Below the pieces are notes generated by a model that saw only the letters and a program-made list of their open reading frames with translations, was not told where the DNA came from and did no database searches. From contig NC_080181.1 of assembly GCF_950295315.1 (NCBI RefSeq), positions 34,501,375 through 34,565,374 of the forward strand: a DNA stretch of 64,000 bases, read 5' to 3'. The translations under genes were made by a program, and so were the position numbers. This document shows, one piece after another, positions 11,508 to 22,429 of the stretch (positions within the stretch are counted from its first letter, which is position 1; each line of letters opens with the position of its first letter). This DNA comes from Erinaceus europaeus (taxonomy: Eukaryota; Chordata; Mammalia; Eulipotyphla; Erinaceidae).

Positions 11508-13640
11508 AAATCCCAAGTCCTGAGTCCAAATCAACAACTGATCTATTTCCATGGGATAAATTCTTTGATAGGAGCAACAATGCATGTAAAAGAACTTTTA
11601 TTTTTATCTGTCTCTGGGGCTGCTCCAGCAATTTCTGATCTCCTGGTCTTAGGGATCCTAGTGCAGCCTACTGTTCACATAGAAAAATAACACTAATTAC
11701 ATATTTATCCGTGTCTTGAAACTGTGAGTATAAAAGTGTCTTCCAGGTTGCAGGTGGCAGAAAGAGAAGACCCAGGAAACCTTAAGTCTAAGTCTTAAGC
11801 TCAAAAGGAAAGTGCTAGAAGAATAAGCACCTTCTTTCTCAAAGGGAAATGGAGGGCTTATATAAAACAGCTTACCCAACCTTAGCTCTGTGGATCCCCC
11901 ATTCCAGCTGGCTGGCCCCTTTGGGGCCTTTCAGTATGAATGCCTGGTCTTCATAAGAGCTTTGATGAAAAAGAGTCCTATGGGCATATGTGGGTATGGT
12001 GTGTAGAAAATTGCTAGGATGCAGGTCTGTAGAAAGTGGGAATTGGATATGCTAGGTGAAATCATGTTAGTGAGCAAGCACTGTGGATTCCAGCTTGTGT
12101 TCTTCTCCCTTTATATCCTCTCATGCCCTCCTGTCATGAAGAAAAGGTTATTGAGTTACAGTGTAAGTGTCTGCCCTTTCTCTTACCTTTTAGTGCTAGG
12201 AAATGATCCACTAGGAGTCTGCCATAGAGGGAGGTATTATCTAAGAATATTAAATAAAATGTTTTGACCATCAAGTTCTAGTGTTTAATGATGTTATCTC
12301 AAGTTTTAAAAGGGATAAGACAACCACACACTGGAGAACCATGGAAATTGCTCAGTTCAATGACAATGTGATAAATTTCTTCTACTCCACTGACCTTATA
12401 AGCTCACTGACCTTATAATCCCAGCCTGACTGGAAGATGATAATTTTGAGATCTGCCATCTTCTCGGGTGCCACTAGTACCTGAAATAAACTTGCCTCCC
12501 CTATACTAACCCTTGTTTCTTGATTAATTATTCTTTTGAGCAGTGAAAACTGAAATTTACCTTCAGTAACAGTGAGAAGGAGGTAAGAGGTGAAGAAGAG
12601 AAAGAGCCACCAGGGTTTGGTGGTAGATAAAACCAGCAAATGCCTATAGGAAGGTTCTGTGGGACAGAAGTCCATCAATAAGAAGAATCATGAGGGAGAT
12701 GGTGTGGACATTTAGAGAAAGGAGCATATTGGGCAAATGAGGGACTTCTGCTTGAAGAGACCCCTTACAGGCTGCTTGTAGGGAAGTGGAATTTACCATC
12801 CTAAATATGTTTATATAATAAGGGTTATCTTACAGGAAGGAGTCTGAAAGTTGGCTGGAGGTTTCTCTTTTGCAAAACATTTTTTTTTCAGGTAAACCAG
12901 AAAAATCTCTATTTGTAAAGGTGGCACTCTGGCTGAACCCAAGATTAAATCTTTTTAACACCCACTGATAGAAAAAAGCAACAACTTAAATCTGCTTAAC
13001 AGTCATATACTGGTTGCTGTGCTTCTCCAGGTGAACTCAGATAACTTATCTACCCCACCTCATCATTTGTCTTGTGTTGTAATTAAAATAAAAGGGACTT
13101 TAGCTGCATGTAAGGACTTGGCTGTGGGATAGCTGTGAACAGGTTTAAACAATTCAAGGCTTTAAAGTGATACAGGGGTACAAGGCAAATATTTTAGGTA
13201 CTGCAAAATAAGCAATTAGTAGCTGGGGTTATGAAAACACTAGGCCCATAAAGTCCATGAAGTTCAGCCCCATGAGATAAACAATTATCAGCAGAGATAT
13301 AGGTTACTCATAGCTGTAGAGGAGAGTTTACAGGTTACTGGCTATCTGATAATTGATAACACGCTGATAGAGTGTTCAGTTCTCAGGAGCTGCAACCACA
13401 GCCAAGATGCATCTGAGCAAGACAAGAAGCAGGAGCCAAAGAGACAGGAATTCTGGCTGGCTGTGCTTTTAAGCCTGTTCATTCCACCCACAATCCCTGC
13501 GTGGTTTTGCAGATCACTGTATGCCCTTGCCAGGATGACATCATCAGAGTGCTCTCTCCAACTTCAGTATATTGTGTCACAACAGTCTTGAGCTAAGGTC
13601 AATTTCATTTTCCTAGACTGGGCAAGATAAGAGGGAGGAG
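11508..13640. other. Mostly unrecognised sequence with one LTR-like stretch
   Basis: About 2.1 kb without a recognisable gene. Around 12380-12560 there are paired CTGACCTTATAA repeats, then a CCTGAAATAAACTTGCC segment and TTGATTAATTATTC, reminiscent of the R-U5 part of an old class I LTR. I cannot define ends for it. No open frame resembles a known protein. Confidence 0.35.
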
Positions 13641-13790
13641 GAAGTGAGAAAGGAGGAAGAGAGAAAGAGAAACATCACAGCAAAAAGCTTCCTTTAATTG
13701 GTGGGGGCAGATTTGAACTTGGGTCTTACACATGGCAAAGTAGTGCGCCATCTAAGTGAGTTATTTTGCCCACTTAGGTTGGTGTTCATT
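13640..13790 (-). mobile_element. Old degenerate tRNA-derived SINE
   Basis: GA-rich block, then an AGATTTGAACTTGGGTCTTA segment (a B-box complement) and a tRNA-like head read backwards. Diverged; no target duplication found. Confidence 0.4.
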
Positions 13791-14014
13791 TAAAGAAGTG
13801 ACAGGCCCTGTTGGTAAGCAACTCAGTTTTTATTGAGTACCTCACATGCATATAGGAGTCATATGTGTTATTACTATGCCTTTTTTCCTGGTCAAATCTG
13901 TGATACTATCTTTACTATTAACCAGACTAGAACATCTAAAAGAGAAAGAAGTACTCTTTACCCAACCCAAATAGCTTTTACTTCCTAGAGAACTGGGTTA
14001 AAAGGTTAATCAGC

Positions 14015-14318
14015 AGGAGTTGAGCGGTAGTGCTGTGGGTTAAGCACACGTGGCTCAAAGTGTAAAGACAGGCAGAAGGATCCCAGTTCGACCCTCTGGC
14101 TCCCCACCTGCAGGGGAGTCTCTTCACAAGTGGTGAAGCAGGTCTGCAGGTGTCTATCTTTCTCTCCCCCTCTCTGTCTTTCCCTCCTTTCTCCATTTCT
14201 CTCTGTCCTATCCAACAACAACAACATCAATAACAACAACAATAATAACTACAACAATAAAACAACAAGGGCAACAAAAGGGAATAAAAAATACATATTT
14301 TTTAAAAAGAAAAAAAAA
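14015..14318 (+). mobile_element. tRNA-derived SINE (family A) inside an L1 target duplication
   Basis: Full-length family A: head GAGTTGAGCGGTAGTGC, A-box-like GTGGGTTAAGC, B-box-like CAGTTCGACC, CCCACCTGCAGG core, CT-rich block, ACAACAACAATAAT tail and A-run. The flanks are GGTTAATCAGC at 14004-14014 and GTTAAGCAGC at 14319-14328. The left flank is also the left target duplication of the neighbouring L1. Confidence 0.85.
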
Positions 14319-14905
14319 GTTAAGCAGCTTAGGAGCCTATGTAACCTCTGCATCCCTTGTAGGTCTGAGCTCACATTCTGTGGTCATGAATAGGAATATT
14401 CCAAGTTGCATCTATTTCAGGATCTATCTTCCTCAGATGGTAGATAGAGTACTTTATCCAACTCCCCTTCGTATTGTTGATCCACATTGAGGGCAGGGTC
14501 CCATGGGGTCTCCCAAAGGGTTCCATTATGTTGTTCCTGATGGATGTGACCAGTGATAAATGGAGATAGGGATCTATTCAAGGTCTAGGCCCATCATGTT
14601 TGTTTGGGAATCTCAGGACTCCCTGACTAGGGCCCCAGCTGATGGGGTGGCCTGAACTAAAGATTCATTGTTAAAGTATGCCAGTCTCTTGCCCTTAATC
14701 AGCTTTTGTAGTCCTTACTTTGATAAGGTTAGCTTTGGAGTGCCTGAGGGAAGTATAATAGGAAGTAGGTGAGAAGGGTATCTAGGTCTAAGTAGAGACT
14801 ATTTCACTGGGCACCCTATGGTGTCTTTTTAGGTCTTCCTACTTGCTGGCTGCATATGTTGACTCACTCTAGACCATTGTGAACTTTTGCTTTAATGTAT
14901 ATATT

Positions 14906-15340
14906 TTGCTCTAATTTATGGATACATGTGTACATCTGCCCTATCTCATGGGACCTGATCTATATATAGGTTTTGAGGCTTTGTTAGGAAGTGGACCACC
15001 AGAAATGGAATTAAGGAGTCCTTTGAGAAAGGAAAGTTCTCACCTGATTAATGATGCTGAAGGGTTGACATGCCATGCCTAACATCTCTGGACAAAGTCT
15101 GAAGTGAAGCATGATGAGGTGGTACTCAATGCACTGAATAGGCTGGGATCATAGGGTAATGAATTGAGAGAAGCATGCTGGAAAGTGAGCCCCACCCTAG
15201 AGGTTCCTAGAGGACTGGGGGGAATTTGGGCTTTATAGGGGAAGTGGGAGTTTCCTGCTGTCTTAGAGTTTAAGAAGGCAATAGATAGTTATTGTTATAA
15301 TCAGATTATTTGGCAATTGGGTTAATTTTGAAAGTCCCAT
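14906..15340. repeat. Left arm of a 435-bp inverted duplication
   Basis: Near-identical in reverse complement to 19699-20148. I count about four mismatches, plus 15 bp missing in this arm next to GGGATCAT. The arm lies wholly within L1 3' UTR. Confidence 0.9.
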
Positions 15341-15392
15341 TTTTAGGATTTGCTGTATCCTACACGACCTCACTATAATCTATGTCCTTTGA

Positions 15393-15407
15393 TGATATAT
15401 ATATATG

Positions 15408-15463
<56 letters not shown>
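15393..15463. repeat. (TA)n microsatellite
   Basis: Long alternating TA run with two interruptions near its left end. Confidence 0.95.
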
Positions 15464-15464
<1 letters not shown>

Positions 15465-16457
15465 GTATCTTCTAAAGTAATGCCATCAGTTGCTTCTGTT
15501 CCTCTGGCCCAAGTGTTTAGGAGAGACAACATTTCAAGGACTCAGCCTATAGTCTGCGAATTAAAAAGTTTGAGACATTCAATCAATTTTCCCCTCTCAT
15601 ATTAATTAAATAGTGATTTATATGACTACAAGTTAATAGGAGTGTACATAAACACCATTCCCACCACTAAAAGACTGCAGAGTTGGGCCCCAGATCAAAT
15701 CGATGAGGTTTACAGTCAACAATACTTTTCCTGTATTGGGGAGCTATTCTCTTTCCTAATCCAGCTTTCTAACCTTCTTTCCAGCCATAACATCATCTCC
15801 CCAGATAGTAACTTGGGTACACCTGCATAACATATGTCGGCTCAGGAAAAAAATAATAAATTCGTGGTCCCTTTGTAATATTCCTAAAATAGACATATTA
15901 GCTATTTCTAAAACCCCAATTCTCAGGAGACCCCAAATATTCATTTGTAATATTCCAGCCTTTAGATTCATGAGTCAACAATTTGTATGGCTTTATATGT
16001 TAACTTTTTTTTCAGCCACCAGGTTCCAGATGCTATCATGATGCCGATTGGACTTCCTTGGGTAGACAACCCTACCAAGTGTTCTAGAGCCCCACTTCCC
16101 CAGAGCCCCGCCCCACTAGGGAAAAAGAGAGACAGGCTGGGACCATGGATTGACCTGTCAATGTCCATGTTCAGTGGGGAAACAATTACAGAAGCCAGAC
16201 CTTCCACCTTCTGTACCCCATAATGACACTGGGTCCATACTCCCAGAGGGATAAAGAATAGGAAAGTTATCAGGGGAGGTGATAAGATACAGAGTTCTGG
16301 TAGTAGGAATTGTAACCCTCTTATCCTATGGTTTTGTCAGTGTTTCCATTGTATAAATACAAAAAGAAGTCACCATAAATTCTCTAATCAAAAAAAGAAA
16401 AGGTTAATCAGAAGCAGAAGAGTGAGTATGACATTTGGGAATTGAAAAATACACATT

Positions 16458-16845
16458 CTAGGGCCCCTGTGGTGGTGCACCTAATTAAGTGCACACATTG
16501 TCATGTGCAAGATCTGGGTTCAAGCTCCCATTCCCCACCCTCATGGGGGGAAACTTTATGAGTAGTGAAGCAAGTACTTCAGGTCTCTCTCTTTCTTTCT
16601 CCCTCTCTATCTCCTTTTCTCTCTCAATTTCTCTTTGTCATATAAAAAAAAAAACACAACTATTCAACCAAGCAAACAAACAACAGCAAAAAAAAAAAGT
16701 TGCCTGAATAGGCAAGCACCCCAGTGATAACTCTGGTGGCAATAAAAAAAAAGAGAAAGAAGGAACAAAAATAAATAGAGAAAGAAAGAAAAAGAGAGAG
16801 AGAGGAAGAAGAAAAAGAAAGAGGAAAAAAAGAAAAAAGAAAGAC
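16458..16845 (+). mobile_element. Composite tRNA-derived SINE (family B plus 3' unit) with purine-rich tail
   Basis: Family-B head and B-box (GGGTTCAAGC), CT-rich block and A-run. A second unit contains CCCCAGTGATAACTCTGGTG, followed by a long GAAA/GAGA-rich tail to about 16845. Confidence 0.75.
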
Positions 16846-17908
16846 TCGATCCTCAAGCTGTAGTGTTCCATCACTGATGAAAGAGGACAAGAAACACCTT
16901 TTCTCCAGCATTAGGTGAGAGGCAAATGAGCAAACAGAGCTCTGATCTCATAGAGGCACAGAAGGGGGACCCAGGAAATGCTGTCTGCAACCCTCTCCGC
17001 CCCTCCTCTGATCTTGCTCTGTATCCCAATGGCTGCAGTAGCTTTCTGGGCTCCATACTGTAGACCATCTCCTGCCTGTCAGATAAGTGGCCAGACTTTG
17101 CAACCTATTTTTGCATCTGCACCTGTTTCTCCTTTCTCTCCCAGGGTGAAATCCTTCAAGGTTGGCACCAGCGGACAGCCTAGAAGACTCCATTTGCAGG
17201 GGAGAAATCTCCATAGCAACCAGTTTGCTGCTCCAGCCTTCTTTCTTCCCCCAAGCTAGAAGCTCAGGCTCCTCAGTGCCTGAGCAGCTGCCAGCAGTTG
17301 GTGTCTGAGGGACAGCCTAGTCCTCTTCCTATCAGCCAGCTGGGTCATCTAACTCAGGGTGCTTCAGCCCAACTATCAAAATAACTTGAATTTCCCTGTC
17401 CCCTCCCCCAGCTCCATCAGAAAAGGGTGCATTTTGTACTTTTTTAACTCAGGAGATTAAAGGAGGATGAATGGCTTGTGATTAGAGGAAGAGGGGGATG
17501 GGATGTGGTTTTGGGGTTGTGACCATGAGATCTGATTCTCTTATTGAAGTCTGTGCTTCTTCTAGAACAAGGAGATTCCACAGAAGAAGGAGAGGAGGGG
17601 GTACCAATCACCAAGAAAGATAACTCTCTATTCTGGGCCAAATTGGAGCCAGTTTTAAATAATGCAATTGGCTTTGGAGGCGCTAGAGTCCCGGGGGGAA
17701 TTTATAATGGATGAGCCCTGCCTCTCCATCCCTCCTCCCTTCCCAGGGGCTGCAGACAGCAGACTGCAGAAAGAGCCTACTTTGTCCTTGCTTCACACAT
17801 GAGCTGGATATGGGGGGAAGTGGGCTGGGGAAGCAGAAGCTGAGGGAAGATGGAAGCAGAAGTGTGCTGTCTGATTGGGTAGCAGAGGAGGCACAAAGCT
17901 CTCCCTTG
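16846..17908. other. GC-richer unique region, no exon identified
   Basis: Composition differs from the AT-rich repeats around it, and no young insertion is seen. Short frames of 60-93 codons are not recognised and show no domain. A match to the RFX/X-box pattern (ATCTCCATAGCAAC at 17207-17220) makes a regulatory role possible but unproven. Confidence 0.4.
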
Positions 17909-17956
17909 CCACCCTTGCTGGGCTGCTGGCTGCCTGGGGGAGGCTGGCTTTGGGCT
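17909..17956. repeat. Left arm of a 48-bp perfect inverted repeat
   Basis: Exact reverse complement of 18533-18580. Both arms encode the same short peptide (PKASLPQAASSPARV) on opposite strands, which reflects the duplication and not a gene. Confidence 0.97.
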
Positions 17957-18532
17957 CTCCTCCCCTACCCCTCACTGAGGGCTAGCACTGAGCTCCAGCC
18001 TGCCTCCAGGCTCTTCAAAACCCACTCCTATAGGATGCAAGTCCACAGCTCTGTGATTTCAAGCTCCCTTTCTTGCTGTTTTCTCAGAGGCCACAGCCTT
18101 GGGTAGAATCCAACAGATTCCCCTTCAGCTCAGTTCACCCTTCCCATACTTGTGGCAGAGAGACCTTACATAGACCAGGTCTGAGTCTGTCTGAAGGTCT
18201 GATTCCAGCTTGAAGTCCTTCTGTGGCCCCATGGCTATCAGATCCACAGTTCATTCTCCTTGGTGGAAGTTTCAAACATTTCCCTCCCAATTTTCTGTTG
18301 AGAGACGAGCAGTACCCACCTGCCCGTTGGCTGCTTTGCCTCCATTCCTTCCTTATCCTACTGACTCCCCAGGACTGCCTCTACTTGTTCCCTCTGGGAT
18401 GCTGGACTCTCTTGCTTTGAGTCTTTTAGTAGATTATTATGACTTTATGCAACTTGCCTTTGTATATCTGGGCCTCCCCTCTGACCTGCTGTCCTAGTCA
18501 CATCTGTTTCCTGGCACCTAGTGGGCTTCAGA
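17957..18532. other. Spacer between the 48-bp arms
   Basis: About 576 bp of unrecognised, moderately GC-rich sequence. Confidence 0.5.
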
Positions 18533-18580
18533 AGCCCAAAGCCAGCCTCCCCCAGGCAGCCAGCAGCCCAGCAAGGGTGG
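18533..18580. repeat. Right arm of the 48-bp perfect inverted repeat
   Basis: Exact reverse complement of 17909-17956. The match stops abruptly at both ends; the next bases mismatch. Confidence 0.97.
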
Positions 18581-18967
18581 TGAAAGAACATGAAAGTGTT
18601 ATCAAAACAAATTTCTCAGAATTAACATAGACTGTATTAAAATTAAAAGCTAACTAATCAGTGGGCAAACTAATCAGCTGACTAAATAAAAGTGAGTAAA
18701 TGAGTGAAATGGAAGATAGGTAAGATAAAAAAGAATCTCAGAAAAAGCAAAAGGTATGGAGGATAGGATCAGGAAGCCTGGCATTCAGTAATAGGTAAAA
18801 GAAGAGAATGAGAGCAAGGGAGAGACTTCAGTGAGACAGGTGATACCTGATAAGTAGACTCAACCAACAAAAGATGTGAATATTTAGATAGAGTAAAGAA
18901 GCCATGTCCTATGAGCTGAGTTCATGTATCCATTTAACAATAGCTTTGAGCCCATCCTTGGTGCTAA
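18581..18967. other. Unrecognised AT-rich sequence
   Basis: No repeat or exon recognised. Confidence 0.45.
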
Positions 18968-18980
18968 ATATCCTGTGTGC

Positions 18981-19270
18981 GGGAGTTGGGCGGTAGCACA
19001 GTGGGTTAAGCGCAGGTGGCACAAAGGATGGCAAGGACTGGCGTAAGGATTCTTGTTTGAGCCCCAGCTCCCCACCTGCAGGCGGTGAAGCAAGTCTGCA
19101 GGTGTCTGTCTTTCTCTCCCCCCCTGTCTTCGCCTCCTCTCGCCATTTCTCTCTGTCCTATCCAACAACAACAACAACAACAATAACAAAAACAATAACT
19201 ACAAAAATAAAAAACAGCAAGGGCAACAAATGGGAATAAGCAAATAAATATTTAAAAAAATTAAACAAAT
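18981..19270 (+). mobile_element. tRNA-derived SINE (family A), full length
   Basis: Head GGGAGTTGGGCGGTAGC, A-box GTGGGTTAAGC, weakened B-box, CCCACCTGCAGG core, CT-rich block and AAC-repeat tail. A perfect 13-bp duplication ATATCCTGTGTGC lies at 18968-18980 and 19271-19283. Confidence 0.92.
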
Positions 19271-19283
19271 ATATCCTGTGTGC

Positions 19284-19698
19284 ACATGTACTGTACCAGA
19301 TATAAGGTGCCAACTGCACCTCCTTACTTCCTAGTTGTTCTGTTTGCTCCCTGACCTTTTCTTCCCAGTAAAATCTGGAGATCAGGACACACTGCATTCT
19401 TCATTATCATTTACTATCACCCAAGGGACACTCCTACCCTTATCCTGTGGTTCTTCCTTGTTTCTGGAAGATGCCTGACTGTGAGCTGGAGACATAGCCA
19501 ACCCAGAGCTTTTGGGCCCCTTCCCCAACTGCATGAGACCCTGCCTTATTTTAGAGCCTAGGGCTTGGGACATCAAAGCTTGTATGAATTCCTGAGAAGA
19601 TCTAGCTGAGAGCTAGATATACATTAAACTCTGGCTGTCCCTCATACTCTGAGCATTGAGCACAACAAGCATTCTGCACACAGGGACACCAAGTAATA
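19284..19698. other. Unrecognised unique sequence
   Basis: No repeat or exon recognised between the SINE and the duplicated L1 segment. Confidence 0.45.
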
Positions 19699-20148
19699 AT
19701 GGAATTTTCAAAGTTAACCCAATTGCCAAATAATCTGATTATAGCAATAACTATCTATTGCCTTCTTAAACTCTAAGACAGCAGGAAACTCCCACTTCCC
19801 CTATAAAGCCCAAATTCCCCCCAGTCCTCTAGGAACCTCTAGGGTGGGGCTCACTTTCCAGCATGCTTCTCTCAATTCATTACCCTATGATACTGCATCT
19901 GATGATCCCAGCCTATTCAGTGCATTGAGTACCACCTCATCATGCTTCACTTCAGACTTTGTCCAGAGATGTTAGGCATGGCATGTCAACCCTTCAGCAT
20001 CATTAATCAGGTGAGAACTTTCCTTTCTCAAAGGACTCCTTAATTCCATTTCTGGTGGTCCACTTCCTAACAAAGCCTCAAAACCTATATATAGATCAGG
20101 TCCCATGAGATAGGGCAGATGTACACATGTATCCATAAATTAGAGCAA
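19699..20148 (+). repeat. Orphan internal L1 3' UTR segment, right arm of the 435-bp inverted duplication
   Basis: This is an internal piece of L1 3' UTR lacking the L1 3' tip, a poly(A) tail and a target duplication. It is near-identical to 14906-15340 in opposite orientation and shares that copy's private changes against the other L1 tails here. It keeps the 15 bp missing from the other arm. A DNA-level duplication or conversion explains it better than retrotransposition. Confidence 0.9.
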
Positions 20149-20690
20149 GAGAGGGGAAATGTCAGGGCTGACCTGACGGCTGGTCAAAGGTGGCAGTGGG
20201 GGTGGGGGTCCTGTAGCTGGGACAAAGGATACAGGGAAGATTTACTTTTAGTTATTCCCCCAGCATGATATCTGGGACACACATGCTGGCCACAGTCATA
20301 TGCATTGGCTCATACCAACAGTACAAAAATTCCAAAAAGGGGGTTATTACTGAGATAATAGAGTGGTGATTCGTTGTCCAAGTCAAAGTTCTTTTGAAGT
20401 ACCAGGAGGTATGAGTGATACTTTCATTGAGACACCGATGTCACCATGAAGCTCGAACAGAAACTGAGTCACAGTTTAACCCTCATGGTGGGCATCTAAA
20501 GCAAATGCAGCAGCAATTTAGAACTTCCTAAACTAGATTTCAGTTCTTTTATTCCTTTCAACAGTCAGTTTAGTGACACTAAGGAATAGTTTAGAGAAAT
20601 CTCCCTACATAACATGCACACACACTTGACCTGCAAAGTGCATGTCGATGGGCACTTCTAGGGCAGGTCAGTAGGCAAGGGTGAGCCCAT
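20149..20690. other. Unrecognised unique sequence
   Basis: No exon or repeat recognised. Confidence 0.45.
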
Positions 20691-20699
20691 TTCTATGCA

Positions 20700-20998
20700 C
20701 CTGTGCCTCACCTGCAGACCACTTGTGGTCACCTTATGGGTCAAACCTTGTGCTATGGGCAGTCTGGACCCCGATCCCCACCTACTATTAACATGCCTGT
20801 GTTGGACTCCCAGGGCATCTGTGACCAGCCTTGTCTTGAGTTCAAGCCCCAGACCACCACATGGGAGAATCTACAAAGGCAGAGGAGCTCCACAAGCAGT
20901 GAAGAACTATTGTGCTGTCCCTATTTTTCTCTCTAGAGGTCTCTGACTCCATCTCTATATCTCATTTATTTTCTAGAGGAAAATATATTTTTTTAAAA
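20700..20998 (+). mobile_element. Old tRNA-derived SINE (family C)
   Basis: Diverged head, a B-box-like GAGTTCAAGCC at about 20838, then CCAGACCACCACATGGGAG and CACAAGCAGTGAAGAA segments and an A-rich end. The middle matches, in reverse, the copy at 21752-21945. The left boundary is uncertain. Confidence 0.5.
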
Positions 20999-21751
20999 AG
21001 TAGACACTGGGAGCTGTGAATTATATAAGCACTGAACCCAGATGATATCCCTTGTGGAAAAAAATTAAACTTGAAAGACTAAACCCATATTATGTGTGGA
21101 AGCCATAAAGCAGCATGGGATCTGGATATCTTCCCTCCCTGCCTCTCCTGCCCTGAACCCTCTGTCTGTTTCCAGTAGATAAAGCTTATTTCTGCCTGAA
21201 AGTCTTGTACTTAGCGAGATCTTTGTTCAGATGGCAACAGCTCATCACCACTGCATTACTCACTGTGGTTTTGACCCTGATTAAGGTGTCCTCAAAGTAC
21301 CTGTGAACCCCAGACAGTTTAAAGCATGTTTTTGCTATTTGACTATTATTCACATCTCCAATAAAATGTACATTTGAGGCTGTGAACTTTGAAAAGAATA
21401 TTTTCAAAATCTGCTCTAGGAACATGGTAGGGGGAACATTCAAATAAGTAGGTGTTATACCTTGTTTATAATAAACAGGTCAGAAAATGCTACATAGGCT
21501 ACAATAAAAACAATTAGAAAATAGTCCATAGGTGGTTTGTGGGAGAGGGACATCCCAGAAGGAGACAGGATGTATCTTTGGAAGCCACATCCCAAGAGTA
21601 AAGAAAAGAGAAGCCATATGCTGAAAAGAGGTGATAGGAATTATATAGACCAGTTGATTTCTTAAAAATGCAGAATAGCACCTCTAGCCCATTTGGGTTC
21701 AGTGCCTATACAATGCACAGCTCCCAGTGTCCATTTTTTCAAATCTCTTCC
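20999..21751. other. Unrecognised unique sequence
   Basis: An 85-codon minus-strand frame (21186-21443) has no recognisable domain or neighbours, and I do not call it a gene. Confidence 0.4.
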
Positions 21752-21945
21752 TCTAGAAAGAAAATGAGATATAGAGATGGGGGCAGAGACAGAGAGAGAA
21801 GCAGGGACAGCACAATACTTCTTCACTGCTTGTGGAGTTCCTCCTCCTTTGTGGATTCTCCCATGTGGTGGTCTGGGGCTTGAACTAAAGACCTCTTAGA
21901 TGGCTATTTGTGTGGGTCTGTCAACTGAGCCACCTTTGCTTCTTT
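21752..21945 (-). mobile_element. Old tRNA-derived SINE (family C), inverted to 20700-20998
   Basis: GA-rich block, then CACTGCTTGTGG, CTCCCATGTGGTGGTCTGGG, a B-box complement GGCTTGAACT and a tRNA-like head read backwards. Confidence 0.6.
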
Positions 21946-22145
21946 AAAAAAAAGATTAATTATTTTTTTAAATTTCGTAAGTTTTATTTGAGAGGGAGGA
22001 AGTAGGGAGGGAGGGAGAGATAGAGAAAGAGAGAGAGAGAGAGAGGAAGAGAGAGAGATAGAGAGAGAGACCCAATATCACTCTGTACATGTGACAACAA
22101 GGACTGAATTGGGAGTCCTTGGCATGCAAGTCCTATGCAACTTTT
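21946..22145 (-). mobile_element. Degenerate SINE with expanded purine tract
   Basis: T/A-rich tail, a (GA)n-rich tract at about 21990-22071, then a reversed tRNA-like head (GGACTGAATTGGGAGTCC, GGCATGCAAGTCCTATGC). No target duplication found. Confidence 0.5.
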
Positions 22146-22429
22146 GGTATTGGATTCAACCTAAAAATAATAAATGCTGCTTAGGAGTTAAGCTTGGGAT
22201 CATGAAACTAGACATAATTCAACTTCTTATTTGGGCTGCTATTCAGATAAGAAATGGGGGAGAAGTAACCACGACCATGATCAGACCCACCAAGGAAGGA
22301 GATGAAAGTGCCTATCTCAGGAGGGAGAATCCACACAATTTCCTGGTGAAAGGACATGGATATTAATAAGACAAGTTCTGTGACTGAGAAATTGCTTTAA
22401 TACTGATGCTAGCTATAGTTGAAATCATA

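Larger units (their letters stand above)
14325..16397 (+). mobile_element. 5'-inverted (twin-primed) L1, 3' UTR only
   Basis: 14325 to about 15675 is L1 3' UTR on the minus strand. At about 15676 it flips to plus and runs through the rest of the same UTR to a tail at about 16368. The two halves abut in the UTR with only about 5 bases lost (AGCTTAGG against GGGCCCCAGATC), a textbook twin-priming junction. A 14-bp duplication AAAAGGTTAATCAG lies at 14000-14013 and 16398-16411. A (TA)n array interrupts the inverted half. Confidence 0.85.

Noticed and set aside
15393..15463. Palindromic (TA)n as a replication origin or structured element
   Set aside because: A simple microsatellite within an L1 3' UTR, with no supporting context. 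Mentioned only as a possible fork-stalling site.
17711..18106. 131-codon plus-strand frame as an exon
   Set aside because: Low-complexity composition, no domain, no splice-site pattern that I could defend, and its reverse-strand peptide is shared with 18439-18630 only because of the 48-bp inverted repeat.
18981..19060. tRNA gene candidates in SINE heads (here and in other SINEs)
   Set aside because: A- and B-box motifs are present, but there is no complete cloverleaf; they are tRNA-derived SINE promoters.
21186..21443. 85-codon minus-strand frame as a gene
   Set aside because: No recognisable domain, no neighbours and AT-rich sequence; chance frames of this size are common in the window.
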